This document shows, piece by piece, positions 1 through 5,710 of a DNA stretch of 8,607 bases. The first letter of the stretch is position 1, and the number at the start of each line of letters is the position of its first letter. The notes beneath the pieces are model-generated. The model had not been told where the DNA came from. It saw nothing but the letters and a program-made list of their open reading frames with translations, and made no database searches. Position numbers and translations under genes: made by a program. This stretch comes from Candidatus Liptonbacteria bacterium RIFCSPLOWO2_01_FULL_53_13 (GTDB lineage: Bacteria; Patescibacteriota; Minisyncoccia; UBA6257; 2-01-FULL-56-20), in NCBI GenBank assembly GCA_001818895.1, contig MHLB01000043.1, forward strand, positions 882 through 9,488. Direction: 5' to 3'.

Positions 1-1343
1 CCATTGCCCCCGTTGGTGTCATTCCCGCGCCGAAGGTCCTGAGCCGGAGCGAAGGGCAGGCGGGAATCCAGACCAGACGGACTTGGTGAAGTAAGAGCGC
101 CGACAACATCCGCGCCAGAATTTGTTTTGAATAAATTGGTAAAACTGGAAAACGCCCCGCCCACGGAATTCGTAATAGCGGAACCGACCTCTGTAATTCC
201 GCTCGTAATACTGCCGACCCACCCGCTCACGCGCCCGGAAATGCCTTTAAGCTCCGCCGCAAGCGAGATATTCGGAAATATTCTCCCGACCACGTCCGCA
301 TCAACCTGGACGATATGCTGGGGAATTTCTTTGTTCACTACTTCATCCTCCGCTTGTTTTTTGAAAAGCTTGATTACGTCCGCGCCGTGCAGTACTGCCT
401 GTTGCGAGAGGTGGGAAAAGTATGCGTCGAGGATTGGGTGATAACGATCTAATTCTTCAAGCACATATTTTTTAGTTTCTTCGTTCTCAGAATTCCTACC
501 TTTTATAATTCCGGCTATGAGAAACTCTTTACCGTATTCATCAACCCCATACCCAAAGCCTCCGTCCTCTCGTGTAATCTTTGGCAGAGCATATTTCGGA
601 TCATTGATGGTGTCTTTTGAGAAAAAGTACTTGTTGGAATATTGAGCCAAGTTAATGAGATGATCGGTGATTGAGAACGCGCCAATCGGTACTTTGCCTT
701 CGCTCTTCAGTTGATTGGGAATATCAAGCGTAGTGATGGTGGAGCGCGTCCATTTCGTCGTATATTGCTCATAAGGCGAGCCGGTATCGCCGGTAACATC
801 CTCAAGGTTGGCGTGAGTGTCGTCCCGCGTATGATCGGGAACGCTCATGTCTTCAAGAAGATGAAGCGCGTGCCCGAGCGTGCGATACCCCTCCTCCTTG
901 TTGCCGTCCGCGTAGTATTCAAGCCCGCGCTTCCACGTGCGGTTGTCGCCATAGCGACTGTAGGTCGCTTGAAGCAAATAGCCATTGGTCCATTCAATGG
1001 AAGACGCGGGGCTTTCAATGGAAAGCCCCATGCCGGAAACCGCCCGCACCACTTCTGCGGAAACCGTCCCCGCTTTATCCCCCGTCCAGCCGACTCGGTT
1101 TATGGGATCGTAAAAGTGGTTAATCCAACGCGGCCATTGGTCCTCGTTGATACTTCCTTGGATAATCCACTCCGCCTCCTCGGAGGTAACCGGATTATTG
1201 GGATAGGAAAGATTGTAAAACTTGACGATTTCCTGCGTAAGCGCCGGATGCGCTGTATGATCGTCGTATGCCAGTACGCGCGGTATTGATAAAATACTGA
1301 TGAGTGCTACAACGCAGATTGTCGCACGCGCGGTAAAAGACAC
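1..1343 (-). CDS. Secreted zinc-dependent phospholipase C / P1-nuclease-like protein, C-terminus cut by window edge
   Basis: Read from a GTG at 1343, the frame stays open for 447 codons to the left edge. Residues 1-25 form a signal peptide: short basic n-region, hydrophobic core, cleavage near VLA|YDD. The zinc-dependent phospholipase C pattern follows: H29, GSINED (D68), HFYDP (H76) and HLLEDMSVPDH (H161, D165, H171), spaced H-x3-D-x5-H as in the Bacillus cereus PLC/alpha-toxin family. H177 and E192 (SPYEQY) may be the last ligands. These residues bind three zinc ions in the family. Members hydrolyse phospholipids or nucleic acids; the substrate here cannot be told. Beyond about residue 360 the sequence is low-complexity, Gly/Ser-rich, and includes a palindromic repeat. 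The GTG lies 9 nt after the stop of the upstream gene, in the same frame, so the two are probably co-transcribed. The next in-frame ATG would remove the signal peptide and several metal ligands. No clear SD is present. Fold confidence is good; function is open. Confidence 0.8.
   Translation of the reverse strand, partial: MSFTARATICVVALISILSIPRVLAYDDHTAHPALTQEIVKFYNLSYPNNPVTSEEAEWIIQGSINEDQWPRWINHFYDPINRVGWTGDKAGTVSAEVVRAVSGMGLSIESPASSIEWTNGYLLQATYSRYGDNRTWKRGLEYYADGNKEEGYRTLGHALHLLEDMSVPDHTRDDTHANLEDVTGDTGSPYEQYTTKWTRSTITTLDIPNQLKSEGKVPIGAFSITDHLINLAQYSNKYFFSKDTINDPKYALPKITREDGGFGYGVDEYGKEFLIAGIIKGRNSENEETKKYVLEELDRYHPILDAYFSHLSQQAVLHGADVIKLFKKQAEDEVVNKEIPQHIVQVDADVVGRIFPNISLAAELKGISGRVSGWVGSITSGITEVGSAITNSVGGAFSSFTNLFKTNSGADVVGALTSPSPSGLDSRLPFAPAQDLRRGNDTNGGN
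21..67. repeat. Short palindromic repeat inside the phospholipase-like gene
   Basis: ATTCCCGC at 21-28 pairs with GCGGGAAT at 60-67. Between the arms lie CCGAAGG and GCGAAGG and a GAGCCGGAGC stretch. The element keeps the reading frame open, encoding part of the protein's tail (GLDSRLP...RRGND). Arms of the type ATTCCC...GGGAAT are known from dispersed repeats of other bacteria, for example neisserial dRS3, so a mobile or REP-type intragenic element is likely. Family membership is inferred from the arms only. Confidence 0.55.
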
Positions 1344-1352
1344 TGTAGTTTT

Positions 1353-1823
1353 CTATATTTCAATGATTTTCCAAATGCCGTTGGGGTAAATCTTAAACCT
1401 GACATAAAGCGGCTCTATGATTCCGTATCCCTTCTTGTCTTCAGAATAGCTCCCTTCTGATTGTAATGTTTGTTTCAAGAGGCGAATTATATTTTCTATA
1501 TTCTCTCTCTTGCTACTCTGCAAGGATTTCAACTCCTTCTCCTGATTCGCGCCGATAAAATACTTGCTCGCCAATTCGTAGTCGCCTTTTTCAACCGCGG
1601 AAATGTACATCTGCAAGGTCTCCTGCGGGGTCTTCCCGCCGTAAGTGTCCGCCATCGCGATTGCGTAATCCTTCTGCTCCGCCTGTCTCACGGCCTCGGC
1701 GATCAAATCGGGCTCTTTCCCGCTTTTCCACAAATAAATCTTCCACGCGAAAAATAAAAAAAACGCGGTTCCGATCATCGCGAGAAACGCGATGAAGAAC
1801 CTCGCCCGTGATGACTTTTGCAT
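1353..1823 (-). CDS. Small single-pass membrane-anchored protein, paralogue of the 5186-5608 gene
   Basis: 156 residues. A short basic N-terminus (MQKSSRAR) is followed by one hydrophobic segment at about residues 9-28 (FFIAFLAMIGTAFFLFFAW). This is either a membrane anchor or an uncleaved signal, with the rest outside the membrane. The soluble part holds GGKTPQETLQMYISAVEKGDYELASKYFI and ends in a beta-like stretch closing with WKIIEI. The 'TPQET..Y..A.e.GD...A.kYF' pattern resembles NTF2-like/DUF4878-type helical starts, but I cannot name a family. The N-terminus, the central motif and the C-terminus are shared with the 140-residue protein at 5186-5608; the middle differs. The ATG is only 7 nt from a -10 box, implying a leaderless mRNA. 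The phospholipase-like gene follows after 9 nt and is probably in the same transcript, so a role at the cell surface is possible. Function unknown. Confidence 0.85.
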   Translation of the reverse strand: MQKSSRARFFIAFLAMIGTAFFLFFAWKIYLWKSGKEPDLIAEAVRQAEQKDYAIAMADTYGGKTPQETLQMYISAVEKGDYELASKYFIGANQEKELKSLQSSKRENIENIIRLLKQTLQSEGSYSEDKKGYGIIEPLYVRFKIYPNGIWKIIEI

Positions 1824-1830
1824 ATTTTTT

Positions 1831-1839
1831 ATTTTATCA
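1831..1839 (-). promoter_or_regulatory. Extended -10 promoter of the 1353-1823 gene, leaderless
   Basis: On the minus strand this reads TGATAAAAT, an extended -10 (TGn plus TAAAAT). Seven nt separate it from the ATG at 1823, so transcription should begin at or next to the start codon. No convincing -35 sits at 16-18 nt; a TTGGAT (1858-1863) is 21 nt away. The same layout is found upstream of the paralogue at 5608, which supports it as a conserved functional element. Confidence 0.6.
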
Positions 1840-1865
1840 CGCTGCTGCCCCCGCGTAATCCAAAG

Positions 1866-1874
1866 TTATGCACA
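1866..1874 (+). promoter_or_regulatory. DnaA-box-like motif TTATGCACA
   Basis: This matches the DnaA-box consensus TTATNCACA and is followed by GG. It lies 29 nt upstream of the -10 box of the 1353-1823 gene. The equivalent position upstream of the paralogue holds the perfect box TTATCCACA. DnaA binding is inferred from the motif alone, and a single box does not make an origin. Confidence 0.4.
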
Positions 1875-1935
1875 GGAACAAGGTATTCAATGATTGCGTC
1901 TTTAGACAAATTTTTCGGAAAGAAACCTTGCCATA

Positions 1936-2706
1936 CTACCTTCCAACAATCCTAAACTTACCTGATTTTACCAATCGTATACTGTTATAATTTTTGGGAT
2001 CTCCAAATTCAAACTGCCAAATCGAATAAACATCTTCGCTATGAGCCTTGTCGAAGAAAAGAGTCACAACTTTTTTCTTTGTGTTCTCTTGCCACTGTCT
2101 AAATGGATAGTAAAGTTGGCGAATAATGACATTGGTTGCGCCAAAATTTTTCGCCTCAATCAACACGATTTGATTCCTTCCCTCATAACCAGCATCTACC
2201 TCGGTTTGTACGCTGACAACCTTAATCAATTGCTTTCCCACGTAAAATTCAAAAGCGGGAGTATATTTTCTGCCTCGAATTGTAAGAACGAGAGAGGCAT
2301 CGTCCATGAATGTTCTGATGAGGCTTGCAGCATAGGCATAATCAAGGTGCTGCATCTCTGAATCACCAATCTTGGATGTATCGAGTGGAAAATCTAGTTT
2401 TGCGGAATAAACAACAATTTCTTTTTTAATTTCTGGTATATCGATGTACCCCTCGCCTTTTATTATATTAAAATAACCATTTTTAACTGGTAGTAGAAAA
2501 AGGTTGTGTTTTATAAATATATCAGGTCGGTTTCTTCGGCTGTCTTGTTTGCATAGTACACGTACTTCTTTTTCACCTGTTTCTTTAAATTTTTGACAAG
2601 CACGTTTTATTTGCGTAGCAGACAAAGGAAATGGTGATTCATCGAAATTGTGTTCGTGGATTTTGTAATCATCAAAAATTTTCTTCCAAGATTTACTGTT
2701 TGCCAT
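1936..2706 (-). CDS. Type II restriction endonuclease, PD-(D/E)XK superfamily
   Basis: 256 residues. The predicted catalytic core is EVDAGYEG (E169, D171, E175), then a hydrophobic strand and IEAK (E184, K186): the acidic residue plus E-x-K arrangement of PD-(D/E)XK nucleases. A conserved-looking RQLYYPFRQW helix (196-205) follows. The N-terminal half contains a helical segment (SATQIKRACQKF) and a basic SRRNRP stretch that probably contribute to DNA recognition. The gene starts 4 nt after the stop of the DNA methyltransferase, without an SD, so the two are co-transcribed and probably translationally coupled. Having the methyltransferase first would let protection come before cleavage. It should cut the same DNA site the methyltransferase protects; the sequence recognised cannot be told here. 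Codon use is AT-rich compared with cysS/dnaB, consistent with transfer of a restriction-modification unit. The restriction role rests on motif plus context. Confidence 0.8.
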   Translation of the reverse strand: MANSKSWKKIFDDYKIHEHNFDESPFPLSATQIKRACQKFKETGEKEVRVLCKQDSRRNRPDIFIKHNLFLLPVKNGYFNIIKGEGYIDIPEIKKEIVVYSAKLDFPLDTSKIGDSEMQHLDYAYAASLIRTFMDDASLVLTIRGRKYTPAFEFYVGKQLIKVVSVQTEVDAGYEGRNQIVLIEAKNFGATNVIIRQLYYPFRQWQENTKKKVVTLFFDKAHSEDVYSIWQFEFGDPKNYNSIRLVKSGKFRIVGR

Positions 2707-2710
2707 GTGT

Positions 2711-3892
2711 TTATTGTTCGAAAATTAGAACTTCCCTGTCGTCAATTTCGTAATCATACCCCAGTTGCCTTTTTTCCTCGTTAGAGAGAACTGTCGTGTC
2801 GAGCAAAATGGACTTGGGTTCAAAAATCTTGCGCATAATTTGCCCTTCATCGTTTTCGATGTAGCGGGTGGCTATATTTCTATCGTATGTCCAACTCGTT
2901 ACGAGATCGTTATCAAGATTGTACTGGTTCACTCCTCTGTATAACTCAACTGGTTCGTCCTTTCTGAAGTTTGAAAGAAAATTAACGATTTTCTGATTGG
3001 GCGGATCTGCTGGTACATCAAATGCCGACTGGTGAAAATACTTGTCTGTCCAACTAGCAACATATGCGGGAATTGATACGCTGAATTTCAACTTACTGGT
3101 CATATTGCGATCCAGCTCTTCAAAGCGCTTTATTGATACGTCTAAGTATTTCGATTCGGTATCAATGCCTATAAAGCGCCTTCCCAAAAGATAGGCGGCA
3201 ATACCGGTTGTAGAGCTTCCGGTAAACGGGTCAAGAATTAAATCGCCTTTGTTAGTTGAGGCAAGTACAATTCTTTTTAATAAATCCTCTGGCTTTTGCG
3301 TCGGGTGCTTGCCAAATTTTTTTTCTACAGTTTTTGGCGTTCCCATTGCCCAAACCGAACGCATTTGCAGACCGGGTTTTTTTAATTGATCTTCTGGCCA
3401 GTTACCGTTTTTCATTAAATCATAATTAAAGGTGTGTTTTGCTGTTTTATCCTTACGCGCCCAAATCAAAGTTTCGTGGCTTGCGGTAAAATAACGGCAA
3501 CTTAAATTCGGCGATGCATTCGGCTTGAACCAGGCGACATCGTTGAGAATATGGTATCCAAGCGACTGCAGGGCATGGCCGCATTGATAAATCGAATGAT
3601 AAGTGCCGCTAACCCAAAGGGTACCGTGGGGTTTCAAAACCCTCCGGCACGCTTCGATCCATCTATAATGAAAGTCATAATCATCTTTAAAACCCTTACT
3701 CCTGTCCCAATCTCCTTTATTAACGCTCACCATACGACCGGCATGGACGGTAATCCCCCCGTTCGAAAGATTATAAGGAGGATCGGCGAAAACCATATCA
3801 ATTGAATTCTCTGGCAATTCTGCAAGGATGTTCAAGCAATTTGCTTGATACAGTGTAAACTTCGGTTTCTCGTAATAGTAGGGCTTTTTCAT
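2711..3892 (-). CDS. Beta-class DNA N6-adenine/N4-cytosine methyltransferase with C-terminal ADP-ribosyltransferase-like domain
   Basis: 393 residues from the ATG at 3892. The first 265 or so form a complete beta-class methyltransferase. Motif IV DPPY is at 37-40 in ADPPYNLSNGG, followed by MVSVNKGDWD (54-63), which resembles the DpnA/MboII-type subgroup. The SAM-binding motif DPFTGSSTTG is at 221-230, after HPTQKP. Transferring methyl from SAM to A or C in the recognition site would protect host DNA from the downstream nuclease. About residues 295-393 are extra for the family: LYRG (R319), TSWT (S333, T335) with a following A-rich helix, and DDREVLIF (D385, E387) at the end. This is the R / S-x-T / xxE order of R-S-E ADP-ribosyltransferases, with Asp where Gln/Glu usually precedes the catalytic Glu. 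It may be active, regulatory or degenerate. A TTG at 3907 extends the frame but lies almost on the -10 box, so the ATG is preferred. First gene of an operon with the endonuclease; AT-rich. Confidence 0.85.
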   Translation of the reverse strand: MKKPYYYEKPKFTLYQANCLNILAELPENSIDMVFADPPYNLSNGGITVHAGRMVSVNKGDWDRSKGFKDDYDFHYRWIEACRRVLKPHGTLWVSGTYHSIYQCGHALQSLGYHILNDVAWFKPNASPNLSCRYFTASHETLIWARKDKTAKHTFNYDLMKNGNWPEDQLKKPGLQMRSVWAMGTPKTVEKKFGKHPTQKPEDLLKRIVLASTNKGDLILDPFTGSSTTGIAAYLLGRRFIGIDTESKYLDVSIKRFEELDRNMTSKLKFSVSIPAYVASWTDKYFHQSAFDVPADPPNQKIVNFLSNFRKDEPVELYRGVNQYNLDNDLVTSWTYDRNIATRYIENDEGQIMRKIFEPKSILLDTTVLSNEEKRQLGYDYEIDDREVLIFEQ

Positions 3893-3909
3893 GTAACTGT
3901 ATATCAAAA

Positions 3910-3915
3910 AGTATA
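3910..3915 (-). promoter_or_regulatory. Probable -10 box of the restriction-modification operon
   Basis: The minus strand reads TATACT, 5 of 6 matches to TATAAT. The ATG at 3892 is 17 nt downstream, giving a leader of about 11 nt that has no SD. No good -35 is visible at the usual distance; a DnaA-box-like sequence lies 23 nt upstream. Moderate support only. Confidence 0.4.
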
Positions 3916-3938
3916 CCCTACATTCGCTAGCTCCATCC

Positions 3939-3947
3939 TGTGGATAA
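3939..3947 (-). promoter_or_regulatory. DnaA-box-like motif TTATCCACA upstream of the restriction-modification operon
   Basis: The minus strand carries a perfect TTATCCACA followed by GG, just upstream of the predicted -10 box. An ATGGAG hexamer flanks the 11-mer on each side as a direct repeat, 17 nt apart. It could let DnaA or another factor link expression to replication. Chance occurrence is possible, but two other copies of the motif also sit at promoters in this window. Confidence 0.4.
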
Positions 3948-4013
3948 CTCCATGCTCACCCCCTATCGCCTAATAGCTACCCTTGGTGGAACAACAAAAC
4001 GGAAACTGGCATT

Positions 4014-4763
4014 TTAGAGGCCGAGATACAATTTTAGGTCGGAGTATTTTATCTGTACACTCCAGTCAGTAATCTCATTCAATCTTTTTGCGCCTCCAGG
4101 CAAAAGATGACCATTTTCTGTTTGAAAAGCGATATTTACAGTGCGCTTCCCAAAATCTTTAATTGTTTCTACCGCAGGAACATAATCTTGATCGCCCGAC
4201 ACTATCACTGCGATATCGTATATGTCTTTCAACTTAATTAAATCCGTAGCTAATTTTACATCAACCGCCTTTTCGTTGCCAAGCGATTTTTCGAAAAGAT
4301 CATACCTAATGTAGCCCGCTCTTCTGAACTCTATGGCCATATATTTGCGGGCTATAGTGTCCTGAAGATTAGTCCATCCAGTAAAACGTTTTTCCATCGC
4401 GTCTTGATTTTCCTGAAGGACATTTGCCATTTCTTCCATAAGGCCATTCAGTTTCTCTGGAGTGGCTTTCGTTATAGCCGCCGCCATACGATTATCTCTT
4501 AAAAGCAACCTTTTGAGGAGAACTTTGTCTTTACGTGCTGAGTTGAGCTCAAAAGGAGAGTAATCAATGTTTTGCACAACATACCAATATGTGCGAACGC
4601 GATCTGCGTCTTGCCCTGCTATCTCTTTCGCAATCCAATCAAAAAACTTCCCCCAATCTGCTCGAGGCAGATAATCTGTTCTCGCGAAGTTAGGGAATAA
4701 ATCTCCTATTGTATGACGTAAGTTTTCTCCGTCAACAAATATACAAATTTTTTTATTAAGCAT
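4014..4763 (-). CDS. NYN domain (PIN-like, DUF88/LabA-type) nuclease
   Basis: 249 residues. The NYN acidic signature is complete: IFVDGEN near the start (D11, N14), AVDVKLATDLI (D168, D174) and VIVSGDQDY (D191, D193). NYN proteins have the PIN/FLAP nuclease fold and are metal-dependent ribonucleases; the four acidic positions would bind the metal. Between the first and second motifs lies a long, mostly helical, charged insertion (about 75-140), which may recognise RNA or a partner. The gene has its own promoter (TTGACA/TGCTAAACT) and a leader of about 78 nt with a 15-bp hairpin ending 11 nt before the ATG. No SD is seen. It sits upstream of the restriction-modification operon on the same strand with a 100-nt gap and shares its AT-rich composition. 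It may belong to the same defence cassette or be an independent RNA-processing gene; the sequence does not decide. Confidence 0.85.
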   Translation of the reverse strand: MLNKKICIFVDGENLRHTIGDLFPNFARTDYLPRADWGKFFDWIAKEIAGQDADRVRTYWYVVQNIDYSPFELNSARKDKVLLKRLLLRDNRMAAAITKATPEKLNGLMEEMANVLQENQDAMEKRFTGWTNLQDTIARKYMAIEFRRAGYIRYDLFEKSLGNEKAVDVKLATDLIKLKDIYDIAVIVSGDQDYVPAVETIKDFGKRTVNIAFQTENGHLLPGGAKRLNEITDWSVQIKYSDLKLYLGL

Positions 4764-4774
4764 AGATATTCAAC

Positions 4775-4806
4775 AGACAAAGGCGGACATGTGTCCGCCT
4801 TTGTCT
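4775..4806 (-). promoter_or_regulatory. 15-bp perfect hairpin in the leader of the NYN gene
   Basis: AGACAAAGGCGGACA and its exact reverse complement are separated by 2 nt. The hairpin ends 11 nt upstream of the ATG, within the predicted 5' leader. No T-run follows on either strand, so it is a poor rho-independent terminator. A translational control structure, nuclease target or protein operator is more likely. Confidence 0.6.
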
Positions 4807-4847
4807 TCTTACAAAGTATGCGCTCGGACAACCCCGAGGTTGCCTTA

Positions 4848-4875
4848 AGTTTAGCAAATCGTACAACCTTGTCAA
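4848..4875 (-). promoter_or_regulatory. Sigma-70-type promoter of the NYN gene
   Basis: A perfect -35 TTGACA (4870-4875) and -10 TAAACT (4848-4853) are separated by 16 nt. The -10 is preceded by TGC, giving an extended -10. The predicted start is near 4841, about 78 nt before the ATG. A 5-bp stem (CAACC/GGTTG, 4829-4842) lies at the predicted start. This is the best-matching promoter of the window. Confidence 0.65.
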
Positions 4876-5006
4876 TATGTATATTCGTCCCCAATTCCTC
4901 TTTACTTTGCAAGCCACAATAACGTACCCAACAAACAGAAAACGTCCCCTGCTGTTGTGCCAATTGTCATGGTGAAACGCGCAAAACCGCCCATCGCAAG
5001 AGAACC

Positions 5007-5038
5007 CTTGTTATGATGTACTAGTACATCATAACAAG
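5007..5038. repeat. Perfect 32-nt palindrome, copy 1
   Basis: The arm is CTTGTTATGATGTACT, followed at once by its exact reverse complement, with a CTAG centre. The inner 28 nt (5009-5036) recur exactly at 5874-5901. CAAAAA follows closely in both copies. Absence of a T-run argues against a terminator. A dimeric protein operator, recombination site or dispersed palindrome is possible. Confidence 0.8.
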
Positions 5039-5118
5039 ACAAAAAGATTGCTCTTGAGGCCCCTCGTGTATATGCGCCCGCCCTCGGCCGTTCAAAAATC
5101 CTAAACGCCTCACACGCT

Positions 5119-5152
5119 GCTTGCCCCGCGGCGGAGCTTTGCGGAGATTCTT
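5119..5152 (+). repeat. REP-like GC-rich repeat, copy 1
   Basis: This begins GCTTGCCCCGCGGCGGAGCT and ends TTCTT. It aligns with 5771-5802 in the same orientation with 4 mismatches and a 2-nt gap. Upstream sequence (CCTCRCAC) is also similar. It is a short dispersed repeat of unknown origin. Confidence 0.55.
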
Positions 5153-5185
5153 GCACAGAGGACATCGTTGAGGTTTATCTATGGA

Positions 5186-5608
5186 TTATATCTCTATTAT
5201 TTTCCAGACATTTTCCGGAGATAACACCATCTTTGTCTGTGCATTAGAAAAAATAAAAAATCTTTTGTCCTCCACCGCGAAATCGCCCCCTTCATTTAAT
5301 ACTTCTCTTCTTAACCAAGCAACATAAGGAGGGACGCTCTTTTTTGTTAGGGCTGGATCTTGAAATTTTGCCAGTTCCGATTTTTGGTTGCTCTGTATAA
5401 AATACTTGCTCGCCAATTCGTAGTCGCCTTTTTCAACCGCGGCGATGTACATCACGAGGGTTTCTTGCGGTGTTTTCCCTCCAATGCTATTCACCATTCT
5501 ATAGTCGCTCCAAACATCGTACAGGTTCCACGCGAAAAACAAAAAGAACGCTCCGCCTATCATCGCGAGGAACGCGATGAAAAACTTGGAGCGCGCCGAG
5601 AGGTGCAT
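5186..5608 (-). CDS. Small single-pass membrane-anchored protein, second paralogue
   Basis: 140 residues. Basic start (MHLSARSK), a hydrophobic segment at about 9-27 (FFIAFLAMIGGAFFLFFAW), then GGKTPQETLVMYIAAVEKGD and YELASKYFI, and a C-terminus ending VWKIIEI. All three blocks match the 1353-1823 protein, while the linker after the membrane segment is shorter and the region before the C-terminus has diverged. 46 nt within the central motif (5397-5442) are identical to 1555-1600, including all third codon positions. Upstream sequence is shared too: extended -10, spacer and DnaA-box-like motif. The ATG is 9 nt from the -10, so the mRNA should be nearly leaderless. Unlike its paralogue it has no phospholipase-like gene downstream; palindromes and REP-like repeats surround it instead. 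Function unknown; an NTF2-like extracytoplasmic domain is a guess. Confidence 0.85.
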   Translation of the reverse strand: MHLSARSKFFIAFLAMIGGAFFLFFAWNLYDVWSDYRMVNSIGGKTPQETLVMYIAAVEKGDYELASKYFIQSNQKSELAKFQDPALTKKSVPPYVAWLRREVLNEGGDFAVEDKRFFIFSNAQTKMVLSPENVWKIIEI

Positions 5609-5617
5609 AGTTCGTTT

Positions 5618-5626
5618 ATTTTATCA
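5618..5626 (-). promoter_or_regulatory. Extended -10 promoter of the 5186-5608 gene, leaderless
   Basis: The minus strand reads TGATAAAAT, identical to the box before the 1353-1823 gene, with 9 nt to the ATG at 5608. Transcription would start within about 2 nt of the start codon. Upstream TTGGAT lies at the same 21-nt distance as in the paralogue. Confidence 0.6.
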
Positions 5627-5652
5627 TGTTACTACTCCCGCACGATCCAAGG

Positions 5653-5661
5653 TTATCCACA
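5653..5661 (+). promoter_or_regulatory. Perfect DnaA-box-like TTATCCACA
   Basis: The exact consensus box, followed by GG, lies 29 nt upstream of the -10 of the 5186-5608 gene. Distance and orientation match the box at 1866-1874 upstream of the paralogue. It lies in the divergent region that also serves cysS-dnaB. Confidence 0.45.
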
Positions 5662-5710
5662 GGCCATGAATTAATTAAACGTCCGACGCACCGTCTTGGC
5701 CGTTTCCCGC

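Larger units (their letters stand above)
4876..5185. other. Gene-free stretch with repeats between the NYN gene and the second small membrane gene
   Basis: I see no convincing gene in this stretch. The open frames that cross it run through a perfect palindrome (5007-5038) and a REP-like repeat (5119-5152) and show no domain-like sequence. No tRNA-like T-loop (GGTTCRA) or terminator with a T-run was found. The part at 4880-5000 has no repeat or motif I can name. Confidence 0.5.

Noticed and set aside
711..1289. 192-codon plus-strand frame
   Set aside because: It is antisense to the zinc phospholipase-like gene, whose metal motifs are clear, and has an Arg/Pro/Val-rich, non-domain composition.
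1344..1355. Stop-codon readthrough fusing the small membrane protein to the phospholipase-like protein, which share a frame
   Set aside because: The downstream protein has its own signal peptide right after a GTG, so separate translation is the simpler reading.
1866..1874. Replication origin based on DnaA-box-like motifs and nearby dnaB
   Set aside because: Only single, widely spaced boxes are present, with no cluster, AT-rich unwinding region, dnaA or dnaN gene.
3893..3907. TTG start five codons upstream for the methyltransferase
   Set aside because: It lies 2 nt from the predicted -10 box; the ATG at 3892 fits promoter position better.
5007..5038. Palindrome as a rho-independent terminator of the 5186-5608 gene
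   Set aside because: The T-run on the minus strand lies before, not after, the stem, and no U-tract follows.
4902..5165. Minus-strand frame of 87 codons (and an overlapping one at 4706-4963)
   Set aside because: They run through the perfect palindrome, the REP-like repeat, or the promoter and hairpin of the NYN gene, and show no domain or ribosome binding site.
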